From assembly GCA_040007195.1 (NCBI GenBank), contig JBDTVQ010000332.1:1-7748 (forward strand): DNA of 7,748 bases, read 5' to 3'. Of this stretch, positions 1 through 5,597 are shown piece by piece. A program made the translations under genes and the position numbers. Within the stretch, counting starts at the first letter, position 1. Every line of letters begins with the position of its first letter. The notes under the pieces were generated by a model. That model was given only the letters and a program-made list of their open reading frames with translations. It did no database searches and was not told the DNA's origin. This DNA is from JAFLBB01 sp040007195. GTDB taxonomy: Bacteria > Acidobacteriota > Terriglobia > Bryobacterales > Bryobacteraceae.

Positions 1-7
1 GATTGTA

Positions 8-724
8 TCATCGGCCAAAGACTTCGCCTGGGTATAGGATGTGCAAAGCCACCGAAAAGATGGGTGTATAAAGATAGTCAAATACCTTCCAGGCGACCAG
101 CAGCCCGAGCATCATGTAGGGTCCCAGCGAGTCCCGGAGGTCCATTAATTTCTGCGCGCCGCTCTCGGGAACGATGATGTTCAGTACGGCGAAGCCGTCG
201 AGCGGGGGGAAGGGGATGAGGTTGAAGGTCCCCAGTAAGAGATTGAGCGAAAAGAGGATACTGAAGAATGTGGCGAACCCGGCGGCGACGCCTCCGTTTG
301 CTTCCACCAAGTGCGACATGCTGAGCGAGCCGGGCAGTAGGAACGTGCCGCTTCGCAGGCCGGCCTGGATGACCAAACCCGCTACGATCACCAAAATAAA
401 GTTTGCCACCGGCCCCCCGAGCGCCATCCATCCGGACCGCCGCGGATGGCGGCGTGCCCAGTAAGGATCGTAGGGAGCACTGGCCCAGCCCATCATCCAC
501 GACCCGCCACCCAGCAGAAAGCTGAGCCACGGCATCATGACCATCCCAAACGGCTCCCGCTGGATGTGTGGGACGGGATTCAGCGAAACCTGTCCACCAG
601 CGTAGGCCGTAAGGTCGCCTCCCCATTTCGCGATGAGAGCGTGAGCCGCTTCGTGGCACGTGGTGGACAGCAGGAACGCCGTGTACCAGAGCAGCCCGAG
701 GGCGATCATTTCTTGCATTTCCAT
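8..724 (-). CDS. M50 site-2-type intramembrane metalloprotease
   Basis: Predicted polytopic zinc protease (238 aa) that cuts substrates within or next to the membrane. Seen: the zinc/catalytic motif HEAAH at residues 24-28 inside the first hydrophobic helix, NPVPH at 49-53, GGPVAN at 103-108, and the second signature NLIPFPPLDG at 168-177, whose Asp176 should be the third zinc ligand. Hydrophobic stretches lie near 7-30, 58-80, 101-122, 143-172 and 199-213. It lacks PDZ and CBS domains, so it belongs with the small YwhC-like M50 proteins rather than RseP or SpoIVFB types. The ATG lies 8 bases after the deiodinase-like gene, with only a weak TAGG-like ribosome site, so translational coupling is likely; Met3 and Met6 are alternative starts. 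The stop lies inside the window, so the gene is complete. The substrate is unknown. The family call is secure; physiological role is not. Confidence 0.93.
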   Translation of the reverse strand: MEMQEMIALGLLWYTAFLLSTTCHEAAHALIAKWGGDLTAYAGGQVSLNPVPHIQREPFGMVMMPWLSFLLGGGSWMMGWASAPYDPYWARRHPRRSGWMALGGPVANFILVIVAGLVIQAGLRSGTFLLPGSLSMSHLVEANGGVAAGFATFFSILFSLNLLLGTFNLIPFPPLDGFAVLNIIVPESGAQKLMDLRDSLGPYMMLGLLVAWKVFDYLYTPIFSVALHILYPGEVFGR

Positions 725-732
725 TGATGAAC

Positions 733-1395
733 CTAATATCTTACAAGCACTTGCGAGAGCGTTTTCTTTTCGATCGCGGGCACGAACGCGTCCTGAGCCG
801 GGTAGCCGACCGGGATTAACAGGAATGGCCGCTCATTCGCCGGCCGTCCCAGAATCTTGCCCAGGAAGCCCATCGGACTGGGTGTATGCGTTAGCGTAGC
901 CAGTCCTGCCCAGTGCAGAGCGGCTAGTAGGAATCCGGTGGCGATGCCAACGGACTCATTCACATAGTAGTGTTTGACCTTGCCATCACCCTCGATACCA
1001 TAATCGACGCGGAAGACGACGATCAGGTACGGGGCCGTCTCCAAAAAGGGTTTATGCCAGTCGGTGCCGAACGGCTCCAGAGCTTTCAGCCACTCATCTG
1101 GAAATCTACGATCGTAGTTTTCACGCTCTTCCGTTTCGGCGGCTTCTCGAATCTGGCGTTTTAGGTCAGGATCGTCGACAATTGTAAAAATCCATGGCTG
1201 CTGGTTTGCACCGGATGGGGCCGTCGCCGCCGCTACGATCGCGCGTTCAATCAGTTCGAATGGTACGGGCTCACTTGAAAAGTGGCGGACGGTTCGCCGT
1301 GTCTGGATCCGATCGGCGAACTCGCGGCTGCGCCGGTCCTGTTCGGCCGGGTCCAGGCGTTCAAATTCGAGGCGGACAAAGGGATATACAGACAA
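733..1395 (-). CDS. iodotyrosine deiodinase-like nitroreductase-family flavoprotein
   Basis: FMN-dependent oxidoreductase of the nitroreductase superfamily (220 aa). It resembles iodotyrosine deiodinase (IYD) more than ordinary NADPH nitroreductases. Seen: the FMN-phosphate region RRTVRHFS (33-40), TAPSGANQQPW (58-68), the lid segment, KHYYVNESV near 141-149, THTPS near 169-173, LGRPANE (182-188) and LIPVGYP (193-199). Aligned from memory to human IYD, the halotyrosine-contacting residues Glu157, Tyr161 and Lys182 correspond to Glu90, Tyr94 and Lys115 with identical spacing, and the flavin-N5-contacting Thr239 to Thr171. Known: IYD reductively removes halogen from halotyrosines, and bacterial homologues with this activity exist. 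Inferred: this protein can do the same; its natural substrate is unknown. The start codon is TTG; no in-frame ATG was found upstream, and a GGGGAG lies about 12 bases upstream. It starts 72 bases after the Spy-like gene and runs into the M50 gene. Confidence 0.9.
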   Translation of the reverse strand: MSVYPFVRLEFERLDPAEQDRRSREFADRIQTRRTVRHFSSEPVPFELIERAIVAAATAPSGANQQPWIFTIVDDPDLKRQIREAAETEERENYDRRFPDEWLKALEPFGTDWHKPFLETAPYLIVVFRVDYGIEGDGKVKHYYVNESVGIATGFLLAALHWAGLATLTHTPSPMGFLGKILGRPANERPFLLIPVGYPAQDAFVPAIEKKTLSQVLVRY

Positions 1396-1467
1396 CGGCT
1401 GCGCGGGCTCCCCACGCCAGAATACCGCACACCGGGAAAAAGGCGCACAACAGGAAGAGAAACGCGT
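1396..1467 (-). other. 72-base spacer before the deiodinase-like gene
   Basis: This is the largest gene-free gap in the window. Read on the minus strand it holds TTGTGC followed 20 bases later by TATTCT, a poor promoter match because the spacer is too long, and GGGGAG about 12 bases before the TTG start. CGCACA occurs twice as a direct repeat. No terminator hairpin with a T-tract was found after the Spy-like gene, so read-through from the sigma operon is possible. Confidence 0.3.
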
Positions 1468-2025
1468 CTACTGCGGCTGATTTTGCGGAGGAGGCCCGTT
1501 CTTGCGTTCATCTTGCGGGCGGCGCGGAGTGCCTGGCCCGTCCGGCCCATGCCCGGGGCCACCTGGGCCACCAGCTCCCGCTGGACCGCCGCCCGGACCG
1601 CCGGGACCACGCCGCATGTTCTCAAACCGGCTACGGCGGCTCTGCAGGTCCTTCCACTGCTCGTTGGTGAGGACATGGCGCATCTGCAGGCTCATCATCG
1701 TAAAGTGGCGGGTCATATTGCCGCGAGCCGCGACCACGCGATCCACCACGTCATTGGCTTTCCGCTGGTCCGCGTTCACATCCTCGAACAGGTCTTCTAC
1801 CTCGCCCTCGGCTTTTTCGAGCGCGGCGCGCATGTCGATCATCTTTGATCGGTTCTCGCGGAGGATTTCGCGAATCTGTTGCTGCTGTTGCTCGCTCAGG
1901 TTCAAATCCCGGGTAAAGCCCATCTCCCACCACGGGAACAAGCTGCGTGCCATCGGCTGGGCATGGCTCACGCCGGCCGTCAAAATGAGCGCGGTGATCG
2001 AGAGCCGCATCCACACTTTAATCAT
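1468..2025 (-). CDS. secreted Spy/CpxP-like helical protein with Gly/Pro-rich tail
   Basis: Predicted periplasmic Spy/CpxP/ZraP/CnrX-type protein (185 aa). Seen: a signal peptide of about 22 residues (hydrophobic 7-18, cleavage after SHA); a helical body with two LTxxQ-like motifs, LSEQ (43-46, followed by five Gln in total at 46-50) and LTNEQ (119-123); and long amphipathic helices rich in Glu, Arg and Met between them. Residues 140-165 hold 15 Gly and 7 Pro, followed by a Pro/Gln-rich end, which is not part of the usual domain. Known: relatives are chaperones or stress/metal sensors. The gene follows the anti-sigma gene by 5 bases, and GAGGAG formed by the last anti-sigma codons, 8 bases before the ATG, serves as ribosome site, so translation is probably coupled. 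Inferred role: periplasmic input to the sigma/anti-sigma switch, or its output chaperone. An H-x3-M (107-111) is present, but no N-terminal H-x3-H as in CnrX. Confidence 0.85.
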   Translation of the reverse strand: MIKVWMRLSITALILTAGVSHAQPMARSLFPWWEMGFTRDLNLSEQQQQQIREILRENRSKMIDMRAALEKAEGEVEDLFEDVNADQRKANDVVDRVVAARGNMTRHFTMMSLQMRHVLTNEQWKDLQSRRSRFENMRRGPGGPGGGPAGAGGPGGPGHGPDGPGTPRRPQDERKNGPPPQNQPQ

Positions 2026-2030
2026 CGCTA

Positions 2031-2465
2031 CTACTCCTCATCCTCAAATAGACTGTGCATCGGGGCCAGAGCGCGAGGCTCTTCCGTCGAGATGGTCTGG
2101 TAAATCTCCAGGTACATCCCCGCATCCGAAGCTGTCGCGTTCGACCCGGCCGTCAGTTTCTCGCGCGACATTTGTGGCCAGGACAAGGCCATGGCGACCG
2201 CCACCATCACGGCAGCCCAAGCCGGCGGACGCCACCAGGTCTGTTCACGCGCGACGTTTCGGGCCACCCGCCCGCTGATGGCTTCGCGTTGGGCGCGGAG
2301 AAACTCTTCCGGGACCCACCGGTCCTCAGTCCGGCCGGCGCGCTGCGTCTGCAGGCCCGCGATCCGTTCCTGGCACTCCGCGCAGTTTTTTGCGTGACCA
2401 TCTTCGGGACCCACCCCATAGAGATGATCCAACAGTTCGTCGTTGGTCCAGTGGCGCTGTGTCAT
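2031..2465 (-). CDS. anti-sigma factor, zinc-finger-like, single-pass membrane protein
   Basis: Predicted anti-sigma factor (144 aa) holding the adjacent ECF sigma inactive at the membrane. Seen: a cytoplasmic N-terminal part with the His-x3-Cys-x2-Cys signature of ZAS domains (His24, Cys28, Cys31), a charged linker, one hydrophobic helix at about 81-97, and a periplasmic tail of about 45 residues ending in an acidic cluster. The start ATG overlaps the sigma stop as ATGA, and GGGGA lies 6 bases upstream inside the sigma gene, so the two proteins should be made together. The Spy-like gene follows by 5 bases. The helix and the short periplasmic tail are what a regulated-proteolysis substrate would show, but no cleavage site can be read. 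Assignment rests on position plus the finger motif; overall sequence conservation in this family is low. Confidence 0.86.
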   Translation of the reverse strand: MTQRHWTNDELLDHLYGVGPEDGHAKNCAECQERIAGLQTQRAGRTEDRWVPEEFLRAQREAISGRVARNVAREQTWWRPPAWAAVMVAVAMALSWPQMSREKLTAGSNATASDAGMYLEIYQTISTEEPRALAPMHSLFEDEE

Positions 2466-3076
2466 TTCAATTCCCCATACAGATCCTTCAGTTGCGCCCG
2501 CAGTTTGGCAACCGCGCGGGCCATGTGTGCCTTCACGGTACCGATATCGAGGCCGAGAATTTCGGCGATTTCCTCCAGCTTGCGGTCCTCATAGTGGCGC
2601 AGAAGAAACACCGCCCGCTGCCGCTCGCTGAGCTCACCGATGGCCGATTGCAGGCGTGCTGCGATCTCCCCGGCAAAAGCCCGCGACTCGGCCGAAGGAG
2701 ACGCCTCCTTCGTATTGGCCAGAATGATGGACTCGTCTTCGTGGGCTGGACGCCTCCGCCACAGTTTCCATGTCCGGCTGCGCAGCCTGTCGAGGCAGGT
2801 GTTCACGGCGATGCGTGTGATCCACTTCGAAGGGTCGTCGAGCTCCATCTTCCCGCTGCTTTTCAGCGCACGATGCGCCTTGACGAAACAGTCCTGCGTC
2901 GCCATGTCGGCTTCGTCGCGGTCTTGCATCATCCGCAGGCAGAGAAGAAAAATCCGCCGTTGTTCGCGACCCACCCAGGCGTCGAACTCAAGCAGAAGGT
3001 GATCGGAAGCGCGGGACACAGCAGTGCTGCCAGTCAGCAGTCCGGTATGCGCCAGAGGCTCCGCCATTACGCCCAT
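2462..3076 (-). CDS. RNA polymerase ECF sigma factor
   Basis: Sigma-70 factor of the extracytoplasmic-function type (204 aa), directing RNA polymerase to a stress regulon. Seen: region 2 at about 30-105, including DEADMATQDCFVKAHRAL (54-71) and WITRIAVNTCLDRLR (85-99), the core-binding and -10-recognition helices; a variable charged linker (106-135); and region 4 at about 140-196, including LSERQRAVFLLRHYED (149-164) and a helix-turn-helix around 167-187 (EEIAEILGLDIGTVKAHMAR). Sigma regions 1 and 3 are absent, as expected. The first 24 residues are extra relative to the conserved core; Met4 (position 3067) is an alternative start and neither start has a strong ribosome site. The stop overlaps the anti-sigma start. 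It lies 42 bases after the coiled-coil gene, and I could not recognise a convincing ECF-type autoregulatory promoter in front. Confidence 0.95.
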   Translation of the reverse strand: MGVMAEPLAHTGLLTGSTAVSRASDHLLLEFDAWVGREQRRIFLLCLRMMQDRDEADMATQDCFVKAHRALKSSGKMELDDPSKWITRIAVNTCLDRLRSRTWKLWRRRPAHEDESIILANTKEASPSAESRAFAGEIAARLQSAIGELSERQRAVFLLRHYEDRKLEEIAEILGLDIGTVKAHMARAVAKLRAQLKDLYGELK

Positions 3077-3118
3077 CTTACTGAGGAATGACGAAGGATC
3101 GATAGGGGAGGATTACAC

Positions 3119-3619
3119 TCAGCCCTTCAACATGCGGTGATGGGCGAGTTCGCCGCCGCCAGGAAGGGCCGATTTGGAGCTTTTGTCCGTTCCAAGGGCG
3201 CGAGCTGTGAAAATGGAGGCCGCTTTGGCGAGCGTACCCACGTCGCCGCCTTCTTCAACCGTCAGTTCGTGCTCCACCCAATTCGACAGGGGGATATTCC
3301 GGAAATAGAGACGCTCCTGCAGAACCATCGATTTCTTGTTCAGGAACAAGGATTTGCTCTCGCGCATGTAGTGGCGTTCTTCCACCCGGAAGTCGCCCAG
3401 AAAATCGTCCATGGACCGGCGGCGGGTTTCTTCTTCAGTGGCCTTCAAGCGCGCTTCGGTTTCTTTTTCGACGTTTTTCAGATCGGAGCGAGCCTCAACC
3501 AGGGCCTCGCGCTCTTTGGCAATCGCAACTTCCAGCCTCGCCTGCATGATGTAAAACGAAAGCAGCGCACTCCCAGCGGCCGTGAACAACGGGAGAAACA
3601 TCCAGAGCATCGCGTCCAT
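3119..3619 (-). CDS. hypothetical membrane-anchored coiled-coil protein
   Basis: Not recognised as a named family. The 166-aa protein begins with one hydrophobic helix (about 4-25), followed by a long charged heptad-like stretch (about 27-68, alternating Glu/Lys/Arg with Ala/Leu/Val), then a compact polar domain (about 70-140) with the distinctive, probably conserved, segments MDDFLGDFRVEERHYMRE (70-87) and YFRNIPLSNWVEHELTVEEG (105-124). The C-terminal 25 residues are low complexity. It is probably tethered to the inner membrane with the coiled coil in the cytoplasm, though the orientation is not certain. The start is clear: AAGGAG lies 7 bases before the ATG at 3619. It sits 44 bases after the glycosyltransferase and 42 bases before the sigma gene on the same strand, so cotranscription is plausible. 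No function is proposed. Confidence 0.82.
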   Translation of the reverse strand: MDAMLWMFLPLFTAAGSALLSFYIMQARLEVAIAKEREALVEARSDLKNVEKETEARLKATEEETRRRSMDDFLGDFRVEERHYMRESKSLFLNKKSMVLQERLYFRNIPLSNWVEHELTVEEGGDVGTLAKAASIFTARALGTDKSSKSALPGGGELAHHRMLKG

Positions 3620-3642
3620 GGTTCAACTCCTTCCGCATCCAT

Positions 3643-3659
3643 CGGCTATTCTGTAGCCG
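3643..3659. repeat. short inverted repeat in the glycosyltransferase/coiled-coil gap
   Basis: CGGCTA (3643-3648) and TAGCCG (3654-3659) form a 6-base perfect stem with a 5-base loop, within the 44-base gap just after the glycosyltransferase stop and before the AAGGAG ribosome site of the next gene. No T-run follows on the minus strand, so it is a weak candidate for partial termination or mRNA processing and may be chance. Confidence 0.3.
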
Positions 3660-3663
3660 CGCT

Positions 3664-4557
3664 TTAGTCGAACTGCTCGGTTCCGTCGACCTTCTGGCCG
3701 GACATCATCCGGGAGAAGGCGCCAAAGCCGCCAGGGCTACCGAGCGAACCCAGTAACTGACTCAAATATAAGCCAATTTGCGATCCCCTGCTGAAGTGTT
3801 TTCCCGCGAAAGCGACCGCGCCTAGCCGCCGGTCGGCCTCCAATGCGCCGGTCCAACCAGACGCTGCTGCCGGTTCGCCATCGTCAGTTACAGATAAGTC
3901 CGAAAAGACCAGAGCATTCTTCCCACCCCGCCGGACACGGAAACACATTTCGACGTCGGACCAGGATTCCCCGAAGCGCTCGTCGAAATAGTTCATTCCT
4001 ACAATTGTCTGTCTTCTCACCATCAACGCCCGGATCGAGAGACATTCGACAGGTCCGGCATTGGCGGCTCGGAAGGGAACACCGGATTTCGCCCAGGCGG
4101 CGAGATCACCCGCCGTCGGGAAAGCAACTATTTGCGGAAGCGGCTTGCCGGTGTTGTCCGTCAGAATCGGCGCCACGGGGCCGATGGTCGAATCCGCCTG
4201 CATCCGCTGCGCCAGAGTAATCGCCGTCTCCGGCTTTACCGTGACCTCCGGCGCTAAAAAGAGGAGATACTCCCCTTTCGCCGTTCGTACGCCGATATTG
4301 CGTGCCTTGGTCATGCCGAAATGCTTGGGCAGCCGAAGGGGGGTAATGCCGGGGAACTCCTCGTCGATAGTCGCCGAACCGTCGCGCGAGCCCTGGTCGA
4401 CGACCAGGATCTCCAACTGCTCCCGCCCGTGAGAAGCCTCAAGTGCAGCCACGCAACGTCGCAATGCTTCGCCGGAATTGTGAGAAACGATGAGCGCGGT
4501 GACAAGCGGGCCCTCCGGCCCATCCGGTTGCTGCTGTGCGGTAGAGGATTCCTCCAT
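3664..4557 (-). CDS. family 2 glycosyltransferase (GT-A fold), DXD motif degenerate
   Basis: Predicted nucleotide-sugar-dependent glycosyltransferase (297 aa from ATG 4557), probably acting at the cytoplasmic face of the membrane. Seen: the first beta strand and loop TALIVSHNSGEALRRC (20-35), then ILVVDQGSRDGSA (50-62) as in GT2 nucleotide binding, FGMTKARNIGVRTAKGEYLLF (80-100), and SDVEMCFRVRRGGK (210-223), which matches the acidic D-V-D/E-L/M-C-x-R-x-R motif of rhamnosyltransferase-like GT2 proteins. Where the metal-binding DXD usually follows LLFL there is Ala-Pro-Glu (102-104), so catalysis may be altered or lost. No membrane helix is evident; the C-terminal 60 residues look atypical. 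A TTG at 4578 would add seven residues, but the ATG is preferred. It is the first gene of the minus-strand block and divergent from the propeller gene. Sugar and acceptor are unknown. Confidence 0.86.
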   Translation of the reverse strand: MEESSTAQQQPDGPEGPLVTALIVSHNSGEALRRCVAALEASHGREQLEILVVDQGSRDGSATIDEEFPGITPLRLPKHFGMTKARNIGVRTAKGEYLLFLAPEVTVKPETAITLAQRMQADSTIGPVAPILTDNTGKPLPQIVAFPTAGDLAAWAKSGVPFRAANAGPVECLSIRALMVRRQTIVGMNYFDERFGESWSDVEMCFRVRRGGKNALVFSDLSVTDDGEPAAASGWTGALEADRRLGAVAFAGKHFSRGSQIGLYLSQLLGSLGSPGGFGAFSRMMSGQKVDGTEQFD

Positions 4558-4601
4558 GAGCCCATGAGAATAGCGCAATGTGGCAACATGGACAAGGTCC
4601 C
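4558..4601. promoter_or_regulatory. divergent start region between glycosyltransferase and propeller operon
   Basis: These 44 bases separate two opposite start codons, so promoters for both transcripts must lie here or reach into the coding sequences. I see no convincing -35/-10 pair on either strand. On the plus strand AAGG (4594-4597) sits 4 bases before the ATG at 4602 and supports that start. A short direct repeat CATGAG occurs at 4555-4560 and 4563-4568. The regulatory role is inferred from gene arrangement alone. Confidence 0.4.
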
Positions 4602-5597
4602 ATGCGAGCGTTCATTTCTGCATTTTTCCTAATTGCCGCCACGTTGGCCGCCCAATCGCCTCTCCTTCTCGTTCTTGAGAAGGGTTCGAGTGCCCTCGGA
4701 TATTACACGCTGGAAGGCCAGCGCGTAGGCGAGGTAAAGGTTGGCCAGCACCCACATGAGATGGTTGCTTCGCCTGACGGCAAGTTCGCCTATATCACCG
4801 ACAACGGTGTGATGCGCATCGAGGATGCCGGCAAAGGCGGCAACACAGTTTCGATTGTCGACGTGCCCGGACGCAAGCGCGTGGCAGTGATCAAGCTCGA
4901 CCAGTTTTTCCGGCCGCATGGAATCGATCTCGACCCGACAACGAACCGGCTGGCCATCACGGTGGAGAATCCCGATCAGTTTCTCCTGCTCGACATCCGC
5001 GACCGCCGCATCCTGCGCGCCTACGACACGAAAGGCAAAACGCCGCACATGGTGCGCTTTGGTCCCACCAAGGGCGGGGCGCAATACGCCTATGTCAGTA
5101 ATTCTGGTTCGGGAACGGTGAGCGTGATTCAACTGGCCACGGGCGGCGAGATGAAGGTGCTACCCACAGGCGAACGGCCCGAAGGCAGCCATCTTTCGGC
5201 CGACGGTACCGAGCTGTATGTGGCCAACCGCGAATCGGGAACGATCACAATCATCGACACGACGCGCCAGGCGCAGGTGGGCGAGATCAAGACGGGCGGC
5301 AAGGGTCCCGTTCGGATGGACATCACGCCCGACGGCCGTTATCTTGTGTACGCTCTGATGCACGACCACAAGATCGAAATTGCCGATCTGCAGACGCGCC
5401 TGCCGGTGGCGCAGATCGCCGTGGAAGGCGAGCCGATTTCACTTTCGGTGTCGGCCGACGGCAAGTATGCATTCGCGGCGTCTGAAGAAATCGACACCGT
5501 ACACATCCTCTCGCTCGCGGATCGTAAGTTGATTCGCAGCTTCAAGACGCCGAAAGGCGCGGGACCCGATCCCGTTCTGATGGTGAACACAAAATGA
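4602..5597 (+). CDS. secreted YVTN-family beta-propeller protein
   Basis: Predicted exported seven-bladed beta-propeller (331 aa from ATG 4602). Seen: a signal peptide (Met-Arg-Ala-Phe start, hydrophobic 3-16, likely cut after LAA) and six recognisable repeats of about 40 residues. These carry the P-x-x-(hydrophobic)-x(3)-DG-x-x-x-Y/F-V/I segment followed by a strand such as NTVSIVDV, SGTVSVIQL, SGTITIID or DTVHILSL. The N-terminal strand pair after the signal peptide and the last residues probably close the seventh blade together. Known: such proteins bind ligands or partner proteins; a few relatives are enzymes or carry cofactors, but no catalytic residues can be named here. The stop overlaps the sulfatase ATG as ATGA, so the two are cotranslated and probably work in the same compartment. 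An in-frame ATG at 4578 would add eight residues before the signal peptide and is less likely. Confidence 0.9.
   Translation: MRAFISAFFLIAATLAAQSPLLLVLEKGSSALGYYTLEGQRVGEVKVGQHPHEMVASPDGKFAYITDNGVMRIEDAGKGGNTVSIVDVPGRKRVAVIKLDQFFRPHGIDLDPTTNRLAITVENPDQFLLLDIRDRRILRAYDTKGKTPHMVRFGPTKGGAQYAYVSNSGSGTVSVIQLATGGEMKVLPTGERPEGSHLSADGTELYVANRESGTITIIDTTRQAQVGEIKTGGKGPVRMDITPDGRYLVYALMHDHKIEIADLQTRLPVAQIAVEGEPISLSVSADGKYAFAASEEIDTVHILSLADRKLIRSFKTPKGAGPDPVLMVNTK

Noticed and set aside
1861..1893. Trinucleotide-like repeat giving five consecutive Gln.
   Set aside because: Codons are mixed CAG and CAA in a helix of a normal Spy-like domain, so there is no evidence of repeat expansion.
1502..2278. Plus-strand open frame of 258 codons starting with Pro/Gly-rich sequence.
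   Set aside because: It is the antisense of the Gly/Pro-rich Spy tail and of the anti-sigma gene; it crosses two real genes and shows no domain.
2390..3091. Plus-strand open frame of 233 codons opposite the sigma factor.
   Set aside because: The minus-strand sigma-70 regions are unmistakable; the opposite translation has no family features.
3077..3240. ECF-type promoter (GGAAC ... GTC) in front of the sigma gene.
   Set aside because: Only partial matches such as CGAACT followed 15 bases later by GTT were seen, inside the upstream gene; too weak to annotate.
4558..4601. Upstream starts at 4578 for both divergent genes (ATG for the propeller, TTG for the glycosyltransferase).
   Set aside because: Using both would make the genes abut exactly at 4578. 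The downstream ATGs give a proper signal peptide start and a common GT2 start.
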